A DNA stretch of 21,595 bases from a virus, in IMG/VR virus record IMGVR_UViG_3300031658_000162, positions 1 through 21,595 of that record; one strand, 5' to 3'. Shown in pieces: positions 13,272 through 19,810 of the stretch; positions within the stretch are counted from its first letter, which is position 1, and every line of letters starts with the position of its first letter. The notes under the pieces are model-generated. The model was given only the letters and a program-made list of their open reading frames with translations, ran no database searches and was not told the origin of the DNA. Position numbers and translations under genes: made by a program.

Positions 13272-13924
13272 TCTATTCCTTGTTCTTTTCTGTATGCATC
13301 AATTTCTGCATTAAATTCTTCAACGGTCTGTCCGTAAGAGTGCGCCAACTCTGCCATCCTAAATCTTTTCGTTGACTCAAACCAAGAAGGTTTCTCTCGC
13401 TTAGTCCAGACCATAGAAAAGTTATCACGCTTTGACCAGTAGTAATCTCGGTATGACTGTATGGGATTTTCTTCGTCAATGCAATAAGGTGCTGCACCCA
13501 TCGCCAAAGGGAAAGGTGTCAACTCAAGACTTGGGTCTATGTTCTTTGGGGGACTCTTAATCAACCAGTTCAGTTTGTAATAGGTCTTGTGGGTTCTATT
13601 ATCGTATCGCCAATTGTATTCTTTGGCAACTGCCTCAAAGAAACGTGCTGCCCACTTGTAATTAGCGGTAGTCTCTCGCGCCCATACTGTGCAAGGATGG
13701 TTAACGTGACATGCTTTGTAGAGAAACTTTTCGCGCTTGTCAGGAAGAACCCACTGCTTCTGGTTGCGTCCTGTTTTGGTCTTACCAGTTATCTCTTTGC
13801 CGTCAAGAACACGATGCACTGTAGATAGCATCTGTCCTTCCTCAAGAACCATCTTGACCACATGCGAATCGCAGAGCGACCTCGCGCATGCTTCTGGTGT
13901 ACTTTCAATTTTAAATCTATTCAT
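13268..13924 (-). CDS. Pyrimidine-dimer glycosylase-like phage protein
   Basis: The product has 218 residues. It resembles a widespread phage family often annotated pyrimidine dimer DNA glycosylase: CARSLCDSHVVKMVLEEGQML (13-33), VNHPCTVWARETTANYKWA (74-92), PPKNIDPSLELTPFPLAM and a Y-R-D-Y-Y-W block. The invariant-looking residues are D19, H21, K24, N75 H76 P77, W81, N88 and Y89. A role in DNA repair or base excision is the usual annotation; I cannot verify catalysis. It is first in a three-gene unit with the ribbon-helix-helix and DUF3310 genes, with a 4-nt overlap downstream. Confidence 0.7.
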   Translation of the reverse strand: MNRFKIESTPEACARSLCDSHVVKMVLEEGQMLSTVHRVLDGKEITGKTKTGRNQKQWVLPDKREKFLYKACHVNHPCTVWARETTANYKWAARFFEAVAKEYNWRYDNRTHKTYYKLNWLIKSPPKNIDPSLELTPFPLAMGAAPYCIDEENPIQSYRDYYWSKRDNFSMVWTKREKPSWFESTKRFRMAELAHSYGQTVEEFNAEIDAYRKEQGIE

Positions 13925-14001
13925 ATTGTAGTTGTCTCATTCACTTTGTACTTGTAAAGTTTAAATGCTTCCTTATCCTATTTACTTCTGCTTGAGAAAG
14001 A

Positions 14002-15021
14002 TCATACTTTGACTACGCCCACTCTACCACAATGTTTGGGACTCGTTTCTTCTTCTTCATCGATAGCGTCATATGTATCTTCGGGAATATCATCGACCTC
14101 CTCAATAAGTTGGTCTTCAAAATACTCGGATTCCTTAATTACTTGTTCTTGTATAATCGGTTCATACTGTGGCATCACTCTAGGTTGCACGATAGGAATT
14201 TCTATCTCTTCATCCAAGTTTGTAACATTGTCTGGTGAGACCTTCATGTTGCCGTCATCATAAAAGACCTTCGCCAACTGCTTATCACGGAATCCCATTG
14301 ATGCTGCAAGTAATAGAACAATCGCCAGTGGGTCAAATGTAATAATCAATAGTATGATAACCCATCGCACTGCTTCATCAAAGTGGTCTGTGGCAGCATC
14401 GCCATAGATTAACTCTGCAATGTATTTCAACGGACCGACTTCAACTTCCAACTCTATTTGTGACTGTTTTATTGGCAGTAGTTTTTCTTGAAACAATTCT
14501 ATGCTGGCATATGAATCATTGATATCGTCATTGAGTGCTGCGCGTTCTTCTGCCTGATTCTTACGCACTGCCATCGCGCCATCTTTGCCGCGTACCCTAT
14601 CATAGTCTATCAGGGTCTGCACTTGAGCATCTAACTGCCCCATAACAATCTCTGCATCGCCTATTTTTCGTTGCTCATTATCTATCTGCCTTTCAAGATT
14701 TTCTATTTTCAGTTCGTTATTTCCACCACTTGAAATCGTTGTTTCGAGATGCGCTTTAGATAAGAACCCAAAGATGCCGAGGGATGTAACTACCATAAGC
14801 AATACAACTGCCGATGTTAGATAAGACTTCATCAGTAGTGGTGCTTTGCTCCAGTTACGATGTAACCAAGTTGCAGTTACAAGTTTACCAACTTCAAGGA
14901 CTCCACCCATAATAGCAATCGCTAAGACTGCTCCAGAGAATATTGCAATGAGACCAAGGATAGAGTACCATGCTGCAACGGTGGCAATTGCCAATGCTGT
15001 TATTAGTGTTAGATATCGCAT
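14002..15021 (-). CDS. Membrane protein with long coiled coil, T4-like marine-phage type
   Basis: The product has 339 residues. Predicted membrane segments lie at about 4-22, 23-44, 63-87 and 219-241. Between the third and fourth is a roughly 100-residue coiled coil (ENLERQIDNEQRKIGDAEIVMGQLDAQ and following). The tail from 265 is strongly acidic (repeated Glu/Asp). From memory, a GVLEVGKLVTATWLHRNW-type segment is conserved in T4-like marine phages; the function is unknown. It directly follows the SleB lysin gene (1 nt), so a role in lysis timing or envelope remodelling is possible. A +1-frame open stretch after the stop is discussed in the findings. Confidence 0.8.
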   Translation of the reverse strand: MRYLTLITALAIATVAAWYSILGLIAIFSGAVLAIAIMGGVLEVGKLVTATWLHRNWSKAPLLMKSYLTSAVVLLMVVTSLGIFGFLSKAHLETTISSGGNNELKIENLERQIDNEQRKIGDAEIVMGQLDAQVQTLIDYDRVRGKDGAMAVRKNQAEERAALNDDINDSYASIELFQEKLLPIKQSQIELEVEVGPLKYIAELIYGDAATDHFDEAVRWVIILLIITFDPLAIVLLLAASMGFRDKQLAKVFYDDGNMKVSPDNVTNLDEEIEIPIVQPRVMPQYEPIIQEQVIKESEYFEDQLIEEVDDIPEDTYDAIDEEEETSPKHCGRVGVVKV

Positions 15022-15540
15022 TTAATTTCCTGCTATGTAAAAAATGTGACTGCCTTCCTGTTTAACTTTCTGCATACTACTAACCCAGTATGGATCGACT
15101 TGTGTGTTGTGATACCACATTGCACCATTCACACTATCGTCCCATCTACTGTCTGTAATACTTTGTTCAACTCTGTGGGCATAGACATGATATGCCACAC
15201 GCCACGCAGAGTCCCATGCATCAGGTTCGAGAATTTCATCAACCCTACCATCGCAATACCAAGAGAACTGACATTTATTTTTTATTGGTATTGGTCTGCC
15301 ATCTTTCCAAGAAGGTTTTGTATACCCTTGCCTTACCACACCACAAAGTGTATTGGGGAACCGCTTAGATTCCATTCTATTTATACTTACATGGGCGACC
15401 GCGACTCTTCCTTCAATATCTTGACCACGCGCTTCGTGATAGATATTTTCTGCGAGGCATAAGACTTCAGGGTCACCATGCTCAACAGCATTGCTACCCA
15501 ATGAAATAGAACATGCAATAGTAAAGAGTAATACTCTCAT
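15022..15540 (-). CDS. Secreted cell-wall hydrolase, SleB family (endolysin)
   Basis: The product has 172 residues. Residues 1-18 form a Sec signal peptide with a probable cut after SNA. The mature enzyme is a SleB/Hydrolase_2 domain: VLCLAENIYHEARGQ (26-40, with E31 and E36), EGRVAVAHVSINRM, KCQFSWYCDGR and a late NGAMWYHN. Four Cys (28, 66, 90, 96) fit disulfides in the periplasm. It cleaves peptidoglycan as a lytic transglycosylase. Export by a signal peptide means it may not need a large-hole holin, as in pinholin-type lysis. Its ATG overlaps the upstream TAA (TAATG), and the downstream membrane gene starts immediately after it. Confidence 0.9.
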   Translation of the reverse strand: MRVLLFTIACSISLGSNAVEHGDPEVLCLAENIYHEARGQDIEGRVAVAHVSINRMESKRFPNTLCGVVRQGYTKPSWKDGRPIPIKNKCQFSWYCDGRVDEILEPDAWDSAWRVAYHVYAHRVEQSITDSRWDDSVNGAMWYHNTQVDPYWVSSMQKVKQEGSHIFYIAGN

Positions 15541-15917
15541 TAGGATTCTGCAATCATCCTTATTTTTTTTAAGTCTTCGTGATCACCTGACATCTTTAAT
15601 ACTCTACCATCGCCCAACTCAACCGTGATGGTTTTATGATACTCGCGTGAATGCGGATACTCTGGATTCTCCGGTATTCTTAAATCCATACGAACTCCTA
15701 TCACTTCGCCAAATAGAATATCCGAATTTGGATTCGGTCTAAATGAAACCATTTTTCCTGGGACATCAACTGACAGTGGAATGTTTTTACGCATTTTTTT
15801 TGCTGGTTGTCTGTTTCGTAGTTTCGCACTTCGCTTCGCTTTACGATCTTTCATTCGTTGACGTTGATCTTTGCGTTTTTTGCATTCTTCCTGAATGCGT
15901 TCTGGTGACATGCCCAT
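15540..15917 (-). CDS. Basic N-tail protein with beta-rich C-terminal domain
   Basis: The product has 125 residues and is not recognised. The first 45 residues are extremely basic (RIQEECKKRKDQRQRMKDRKAKRSAKLRNRQ in part), probably a helix that binds nucleic acid or an acidic partner. The C-terminal 75 look like a small beta barrel (MVSFRPNP, LFGEVIGVRMDL, KTITVELGDGRVLKMSG). ATGs at 15917 and 15911 are both possible; the first overlaps the upstream stop as TAATG. Confidence 0.7.
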   Translation of the reverse strand: MGMSPERIQEECKKRKDQRQRMKDRKAKRSAKLRNRQPAKKMRKNIPLSVDVPGKMVSFRPNPNSDILFGEVIGVRMDLRIPENPEYPHSREYHKTITVELGDGRVLKMSGDHEDLKKIRMIAES

Positions 15918-16204
15918 TAGAAATAACTCTCCAGTGAATTGTAACTTGTATTATTCCAAGGATCATCTTGGAATGGTTTGATGAATGAAGAAGGAATCTC
16001 TTCCTTCAGGTTTTTGAACTTTCTTCGCGTCTTACTGAATGTTAAAGGTTTAGTAAACTTCTCCCATTCGGTTGACCCATTTTTACGATACGCTATTAAC
16101 TTCTCTTGAGTACTATTCAAGAGGTAGTCGTGATTAGGGACTGCATAGGGTGCTTCATTCCATACAGTAACTTCTCTCAACATTCTAAACTCGGTTTCTA
16201 TCAT
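15917..16204 (-). CDS. Conserved-looking phage protein (95 aa)
   Basis: The product has 95 residues. The segment VPNHDYLLNSTQEKLIAYRKNGSTEW with TKPLTFSKTRRKF resembles, from memory, small proteins of T4-like marine phages with an N-H-x-Y-L and a F-S-x-x-R-R-K-F block. The function is unknown. It overlaps the upstream membrane gene by 4 nt (ATGA) and the downstream gene by 3 nt, in one continuous unit from 16938. Confidence 0.7.
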   Translation of the reverse strand: MIETEFRMLREVTVWNEAPYAVPNHDYLLNSTQEKLIAYRKNGSTEWEKFTKPLTFSKTRRKFKNLKEEIPSSFIKPFQDDPWNNTSYNSLESYF

Positions 16205-16383
16205 GGTAACATATTATCCTTACTCAAAACTTTATTCCATCCGAATATCAGGTAACCGATCCCGATTCCAAGCATAAGAGACAAACCGAATGCTGGGTAC
16301 ACTATTCCAGATACCACGCCCAAAGTAATAACCATAGTCAAGATGATTCTTAATACTGATAATCTATTGTATTTGTTAAACAT
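16201..16383 (-). CDS. Small two-span membrane protein
   Basis: The product has 60 residues. A basic start (MFNKYNRLSVLR) is followed by two hydrophobic spans (IILTMVITLGVVSGIVYPA and SLMLGIGIGYLIFGW) and a short charged tail. This is a holin-like size and shape, but without specific motifs. It overlaps the upstream membrane-protein gene by 8 nt and lies about 660 nt upstream of the SleB lysin, so a holin role is a reasonable but unproven guess. Confidence 0.68.
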   Translation of the reverse strand: MFNKYNRLSVLRIILTMVITLGVVSGIVYPAFGLSLMLGIGIGYLIFGWNKVLSKDNMLP

Positions 16384-16612
16384 TATTTAAAATTCCTACT
16401 CCAAGAACAAACAAACTCACCGCATTCAGCATTATCATTGCTCGGTCTTTCCATACGATACTCACTACCGACCATCCCAACACTCCAAAGAATGTTACTA
16501 TCAAGTCGTAACTTTTATAGTCTCCCTCTGCTGACCGGAATGCTATTCCTATCAGTATCAAAGTAGACGCAGTCCACTTCAATACCCAGAGACTTTTTGA
16601 TTCACTATGCAT
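16376..16612 (-). CDS. Small three-span membrane protein
   Basis: I chose the ATG at 16612, which overlaps the upstream stop as TAATG; an ATG at 16630 lies inside that gene. The product has 78 residues with three spans: about 8-26, 36-57 and 61-77 (WVLKWTASTLILIGIAF; YDLIVTFFGVLGWSVVSIVW; MIMLNAVSLFVLGVGIL). The layout resembles small SemiSWEET- or PnuC-like triple-helix units, and similar proteins are common in T4-like marine phages. The function is unknown. It forms a membrane-gene pair with 16201-16383. Confidence 0.7.
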   Translation of the reverse strand: MHSESKSLWVLKWTASTLILIGIAFRSAEGDYKSYDLIVTFFGVLGWSVVSIVWKDRAMIMLNAVSLFVLGVGILNNV

Positions 16613-16938
16613 TAGATTCCTGCCCAACACAATTTCAAGTTTTCTTCTTCAACATGTCCACGCGCAAAGTTCAATGCGGGTGCGTTCCAAGATGATGCTT
16701 TGAGGATATCCCCAACTTTGAATCCCTTGTTTGCTTTCTTCACGATGAACCCGACAACCGACTGGCGACTCCCGCCATCCTCGCTACGGATTATTTTGAT
16801 ATATTTTTGACCTTCTTTGAAGATAACATTATATTTTTCTTTGATGTCAATATCATAAGCAGTCCTACCACCCCATTGTGCATAGTCGCTTTCTAATGCT
16901 TCTTTGACTCGCGCCATTCCTACTTCTAAATCACACAT
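16612..16938 (-). CDS. Conserved phage/plasmid-type protein (108 aa)
   Basis: I chose the ATG at 16938 (MCDLEVGMARV) with GAAGGAAG upstream; the reading from 16974 would start inside the -10 box of module F. The product has 108 residues: an N-terminal helix, then a beta-rich domain with YNVIFKEGQKYIKIIR, VVGFIVKK, FKVGDILKASSWNAPALNFARG. The last motif recurs, from memory, in unnamed proteins of many phages and plasmids. The function is unknown. It is the first gene of the early unit driven by module F, which leads into the membrane and lysis genes. Confidence 0.75.
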   Translation of the reverse strand: MCDLEVGMARVKEALESDYAQWGGRTAYDIDIKEKYNVIFKEGQKYIKIIRSEDGGSRQSVVGFIVKKANKGFKVGDILKASSWNAPALNFARGHVEEENLKLCWAGI

Positions 16939-17031
16939 ATTTTCTTCCTTCATTTCTCTAGTTGATGTAACCATTATACCGTATTGGGGTTCAAATGCAA
17001 CCCCAGAAAATTCAATGAAATCAATAACTTA
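16939..17031 (-). promoter_or_regulatory. Early promoter module F with dyad
   Basis: TTGCAT (16995-17000), 16-bp spacer, TATAAT (16973-16978), with the dyad in slightly altered form. The predicted transcription start is near 16966, leaving a leader of about 28 nt before the ATG at 16938. The upstream end is the TAA of 17029-17196. Confidence 0.88.
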
Positions 17032-17196
17032 GTCCTGCGCCTTAACATTCTTGGGGGAATAGAGTCCTTCAAGACTACGAACCTCGTTGAATACCCTTAT
17101 TCGTTTGGCAGTAAATCCAAGAATCTCACCTTGTCCCCAACAATCAGTTCCAGCACATTTGACCCACACTATTTGACCAATCTCGAAATCTTTCAT
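17029..17196 (-). CDS. 55-residue KOW/SH3-like small protein
   Basis: A short ORF with an ATG at 17196, 4 nt after the upstream stop, ending in TAA exactly where module F begins. The product reads MKDFEIGQIVWVKCAGTDCW, then GQGEILGFTAKRIRVF and a short polar tail. The pattern G-x-x-V-W-V, C-x-x-x-x-C, G-x-I-L-G-F, R-I-R-V-F is that of a tiny SH3/KOW-like barrel. No strong Shine-Dalgarno is seen, so it probably relies on coupling. The protein-like composition and exact fit between neighbours support it. Confidence 0.7.
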   Translation of the reverse strand: MKDFEIGQIVWVKCAGTDCWGQGEILGFTAKRIRVFNEVRSLEGLYSPKNVKAQD

Positions 17197-17200
17197 ATCT

Positions 17201-17566
17201 TTACTTCTTGTAAGTAGAGTGAAACAGTGAAATAGCAGTGTAATGCGAACAATGAAAGTAATCGGTCATCGCATCGCTATGATCAAAGTATTCTTTGCCA
17301 AGCATAGCATCGTGCAATTCATTCAAAAACTTAGCGTATTTGGTAAAATGTGAATCAATATGATACTGGTTAACGTCCAGACCATAAGACCCAATCCAAG
17401 GATCATCTAGTGCATAATCTTCGATAATAAGGTCAGCATCTTTGATCTTTGCGACAATGGTGCTGTGATGTTTAACAGATACACTCAACTTAAAACCGTA
17501 TTTCTTTGCAACTGCTTTCATTGCTGGTGCGAGGTCTGCTTTCTTTTCTTTGCTTACATATGCCAT
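17201..17566 (-). CDS. Conserved mobile-element protein, resembles LPD29-type domain
   Basis: The product has 121 residues. The start MAYVSKEKKADLAPAMKAVAKKYG, then VSVKHHSTIVAKI, VNQYHIDSHF, FLNELHDAML and YFDHSDAMTDYF, matches a protein common in phages and plasmids. I associate it with the LPD29-type (large polyvalent protein) domain, from memory. It is a small alpha/beta protein with many His/Tyr residues; the molecular role is unknown. It is the first gene after module G and is followed by the 55-residue gene. It may act in host takeover as an early protein. Confidence 0.75.
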   Translation of the reverse strand: MAYVSKEKKADLAPAMKAVAKKYGFKLSVSVKHHSTIVAKIKDADLIIEDYALDDPWIGSYGLDVNQYHIDSHFTKYAKFLNELHDAMLGKEYFDHSDAMTDYFHCSHYTAISLFHSTYKK

Positions 17567-17670
17567 GATAAAATCTCTCTCTCTTCTCTAGTTGATGTAA
17601 CCATTATACCCTATTCAGGATGAAATGCAACACCAGAAACTTCAATGGAATCAAGGACTTAGGAGGGGTG
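17567..17670 (-). promoter_or_regulatory. Early promoter module G (dyad degraded)
   Basis: TTGCAT (17625-17630), 16-bp spacer, TATAAT (17603-17608). The arms flanking the -35 are mutated, so it may escape whatever binds the other copies. Upstream, the CTTGATT-type segment is present twice in tandem (about 17638-17662 and 17675-17700). Confidence 0.83.
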
Positions 17671-17701
17671 GAAAACTTGAGGGAAATCAATGACTTAGGT
17701 G

Positions 17702-17734
17702 GTGGTATAACTATTCATACCGCGCCACCGCTTA
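17702..17734 (-). repeat. 3'-end hairpin repeat, copy 2
   Basis: The minus strand reads TAA, GCGGTGGCGC, then GGTATGAATAGTTATACC and ACCACC. GGTAT pairs with ATACC and GGTGG with CCACC, giving the best-formed hairpin of the three copies. The TAA (17732-17734) is in frame with the gene that stops at 17753. Confidence 0.65.
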
Positions 17735-17752
17735 CTTTTGGGTTATGAGAAG

Positions 17753-17992
17753 TCAACCGCCTCTCGTAGATTTTGGGAATGTTAGATATGCATATTGCTT
17801 GAACATTTTTGACCTTACAGCATAGTCTCTCTTTTGTTTGATACGCCATCCAAAGAAACGGTTAGGACGATGTTTTCTCTTGATCATCCGGAACGTCTTG
17901 TGCTGGCGAGGTTTGATGATGTATTTTCCCAGACATCGACCTGCTCGTCTTCTGTGTGGTGGTTTGATACTTCTATCTGTCTTTGCAATCAC
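17753..17992 (-). CDS. Highly basic small protein (79 aa)
   Basis: The frame is open from 18049, but a GTG at 17992 that overlaps the upstream stop (TAGTG) with GGAAGAGA ahead of it is the more sensible start. The product has 79 residues and about one third Lys/Arg (PPHRRRAGRC, KTFRMIKRKHRPNRF, WRIKQKRDYAVRSK), so it probably binds nucleic acid or membrane lipids. The gene stops at TGA 17753-17755, with a second in-frame stop 18 nt on, exactly where the other copies of the 3' hairpin place their stop. It is coupled to the secreted Cys-rich gene upstream. The function is unknown. Confidence 0.55.
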   Translation of the reverse strand: MIAKTDRSIKPPHRRRAGRCLGKYIIKPRQHKTFRMIKRKHRPNRFFGWRIKQKRDYAVRSKMFKQYAYLTFPKSTRGG

Positions 17993-18318
17993 TAACAATC
18001 TCTTCCGTATCGACCGCAGTTGTATGCATTGGAATTCTGCTTGTCCCATTGATCTTTGTTTCTATCATAAATGCCTTGCTGATAAGAACAATCTACTGGG
18101 TCTGAATTGCAGACAAAATTAGGGTAGTCCGAACGATTCGATGATTGATACTGCCTCTGTCGCTGGACAGACGGGTCAGTCTGTCGGTTAGTAATAATCC
18201 AACTAACTGCCGACTGAACTCCAACGTTGATAAGTGCGTCTTGCACTTGGTCATTCATCGCATATACTGGTGCTGATACCAATGCGGTAAATGCTATAAC
18301 GATACTTAATCTTTTCAT
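17992..18318 (-). CDS. Secreted Cys-containing early protein
   Basis: The product has 108 residues. It has a clear Sec signal peptide, MKRLSIVIAFTALVSAPVYA, cut before MNDQ. The mature 88 residues begin with a helix (VQDALINVGVQSAVSWII), then a Gln/Arg/Ser-rich linker, then a compact region with four Cys (FVCNSDPVDCSYQQG, YNCGRYGRDC), probably two disulfides in the periplasm. No enzyme motif is seen. It follows module H, so a periplasmic protein is made at the start of infection; superinfection exclusion or envelope modification are possible roles (inference). Confidence 0.75.
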   Translation of the reverse strand: MKRLSIVIAFTALVSAPVYAMNDQVQDALINVGVQSAVSWIITNRQTDPSVQRQRQYQSSNRSDYPNFVCNSDPVDCSYQQGIYDRNKDQWDKQNSNAYNCGRYGRDC

Positions 18319-18400
18319 TTTATTTCTCTTTCTTTATTTAATGTAACCATTATACCGTATTTGGGGTCAAATACAACCCCAGAAACTTCAATGGAATCAA
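18319..18400 (-). promoter_or_regulatory. Early promoter module H with dyad
   Basis: TTGTAT (18371-18376), 16-bp spacer, TATAAT (18349-18354), and an intact GGGGT-N8-ACCCC dyad. It drives the secreted protein at 17992-18318. Confidence 0.88.
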
Positions 18401-18630
18401 TTGGTTAGATGCGCTGCGAGACCTGCCTCAACCTCTACCACTGCCAAACGCAATTCTATAACTTCTTGGGTCTCACTATAAGTACCCCACTCGTCTTCAC
18501 CTGTAGAGATAATTCGTTTAATTACGAATTCTTTTCCTGCCACTTCGCCTTCACAATCTTCTCTAATATATTCTATACAATCTTTAATATTGTCAAACTT
18601 GGTGTCTTTAAACTGAAAAATCTCACTCAT
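18397..18630 (-). CDS. Hypothetical acidic protein (77 aa)
   Basis: The product has 77 residues and is not recognised. An acidic helical N-terminus (FDNIKDCIEYIREDCEGEV) is followed by a two-strand region (EFVIKRIISTGEDEWG, QEVIELRLAVVEVEAG) and the tail LAAHLTN. It starts 1 nt after the stop of the 48-residue membrane gene and ends at the module H boundary, the last gene of the ACP/GNAT unit. Confidence 0.68.
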   Translation of the reverse strand: MSEIFQFKDTKFDNIKDCIEYIREDCEGEVAGKEFVIKRIISTGEDEWGTYSETQEVIELRLAVVEVEAGLAAHLTN

Positions 18631-18631
18631 A

Positions 18632-18778
18632 TTATTTACTCACTGACAGGTATAATCCGATGTTGGCAAATGCATAACCTGCATAGCATAGTGCCATTGG
18701 TATGTTCTCTTTATACGCTTGTTCCGCGCATATGTAAAAATAAATGATACCTGTAACTGCTACTAACCAACCGCTCAC
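18632..18778 (-). CDS. 48-residue two-span membrane microprotein
   Basis: The start is a GTG that overlaps the upstream stop as GTGA (TGA at 18775-18777). The product has 48 residues with two membrane spans (SGWLVAVTGIIYFYICAEQ and ALCYAGYAFANIGLYLSV) and a short loop KENIPM. From memory, similar SGWLVALTGLIY/GYAFSNVGLY peptides occur in T4-like marine phages. The overlap on both sides (next ATG 1 nt after its TAA) and the peptide pattern support a real gene. Membrane function is unknown. Confidence 0.75.
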   Translation of the reverse strand: MSGWLVAVTGIIYFYICAEQAYKENIPMALCYAGYAFANIGLYLSVSK

Positions 18779-19020
18779 TTTCCATCTCCGTGTATCTGCG
18801 CCTGTTGTGCTGATACTTCATATAGGTTCCATTTATGGATAAGGTATGTCATTGACAGATTCTCTATTGTGTAACAAAACGCCCACTGGTCACCTCGTAT
18901 TTCAAAAATCTTTCTACGACAATCTTCATCATCATCACCTTCAACAATCAGGAAACACTTGTGGAGTCGTTCTCCACCCAATGTCATATGTTCCCTGCCA
19001 AAAGTGACCATGATTTTCAT
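18775..19020 (-). CDS. Hypothetical protein (81 aa) in the ACP unit
   Basis: The product has 81 residues. Strand-helix pattern: MVTFGREHM, KCFLIVEGDDDEDCRRKIFEIRG, QWAFCYTIENLSMTYLIHKWNLYEV. The segment with F-L-I-V-E-G-x-D-x-x-x-A/C-x-x-K looks like a small alpha/beta fold. It overlaps the acyl carrier protein gene by 4 nt (ATGA) and the 48-residue gene by 4 nt, so all three are translationally coupled. The function is unknown. Confidence 0.7.
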   Translation of the reverse strand: MKIMVTFGREHMTLGGERLHKCFLIVEGDDDEDCRRKIFEIRGDQWAFCYTIENLSMTYLIHKWNLYEVSAQQAQIHGDGK

Positions 19021-19229
19021 ATCGCTTCCATTAACCTCTCTACTAATGCGGTTCTTTCTGTAACGCCTTCGAGAATATTTAGGTCAAGGTTGATATCAAA
19101 ATGATCTTCTACATCGGTAATTATCGTCATAGCAGTTAGACTATCGAATACATTGTGCATATCGTATCCCTCCTCTTCCAATACTTTGTCTATAATATTA
19201 TTTATCGCTTTTTGCTTAATTTCATTCAT
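19017..19229 (-). CDS. Acyl carrier protein
   Basis: The product has 70 residues. FDSLTAMTIITDVEDHFDINLDLNILEGVTERTALVERLMEAI has the ACP layout: the DSL motif (D29-S30-L31) where Ser30 would carry 4'-phosphopantetheine, helix II with acidic residues (VEDHFDI), then helix IV at the C-terminus. Length is normal for ACPs (about 70-80). It would need a host phosphopantetheinyl transferase. It lies directly next to the GNAT-fold transferase (15-nt gap), suggesting an acyl-ACP substrate for that enzyme. A TATAAATA motif lies at 19242-19249, 13 nt before the start, too close to be a convincing promoter. Confidence 0.82.
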   Translation of the reverse strand: MNEIKQKAINNIIDKVLEEEGYDMHNVFDSLTAMTIITDVEDHFDINLDLNILEGVTERTALVERLMEAI

Positions 19230-19244
19230 CGCCCTGTCCTCTAT

Positions 19245-19799
19245 TTATAAATCTATATAATATGCGTATGCGGTAAAGTTGCCAGAATCATAACAGTTAA
19301 CGTCATCAATTCCTGTAGACATTTCTCGCTCCTCTCCTGCTTGCATATCGTAACAATCTCTATTTTTCTTGCCCACTACCTGCACATCTTTGTATTTGGC
19401 AAGGTCATTCCAGACAGACCTACCACCATAGGACTGTTGAGTCCCTGCCTTGAGTGTAATACCCATTCTCTTCATTAGGTATCGGTAGATTTTTGGTGCA
19501 AGACCATAACCTTGGTAAGTGCTATCTACCAGAACCATTGATATCTCATAGGAATCTTTGAATAGTCTTGCCCTTGACTTTTCAAGGTCAACGGTCATAA
19601 CACGGTCATAACTCGCTTTGTTACCAAAAAGTCTGGCAATGTTCGAACGCTTTTCACAACAGATTTGAACATTCATAAATCTATCTTCTTGCGCCAACCA
19701 CAAAGACAATCCCTTGTAGGAACCAATCTTTTCATATCGATTATCGGGTTTGAATTTGCCCAATTTCTGTCTTCCTTCACCATAAACAATTCTATCCAT
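19245..19799 (-). CDS. GNAT-fold acyltransferase
   Basis: The product has 184 residues. The central block EISMVLVDSTYQGYGLAPKIYRYLMKR (85-111) has GNAT motif A: strand 4 (ISMVLVD), then Q96-G-Y-G-L-A101, the pyrophosphate-binding loop and helix. KAGTQQSYGGRSVWNDLAK (117-135) is a phage-typical continuation. The N-terminal region is beta-rich, as expected. Substrate is unknown; the adjacent ACP suggests it could use acyl-ACP rather than acetyl-CoA, as some GNAT relatives do (for example N-acyl amino acid synthases); this is inference. The ACP gene starts 15 nt after its end. Confidence 0.72.
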   Translation of the reverse strand: MDRIVYGEGRQKLGKFKPDNRYEKIGSYKGLSLWLAQEDRFMNVQICCEKRSNIARLFGNKASYDRVMTVDLEKSRARLFKDSYEISMVLVDSTYQGYGLAPKIYRYLMKRMGITLKAGTQQSYGGRSVWNDLAKYKDVQVVGKKNRDCYDMQAGEEREMSTGIDDVNCYDSGNFTAYAYYIDL

Positions 19800-19810
19800 A
19801 GTAAAGTCCT

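Noticed and set aside
19242-19249. TATAAATA just before the ACP gene
   Set aside because: It overlaps the GNAT gene's end and is only 13 nt from the ATG, which would leave almost no leader; I do not list it as a promoter.
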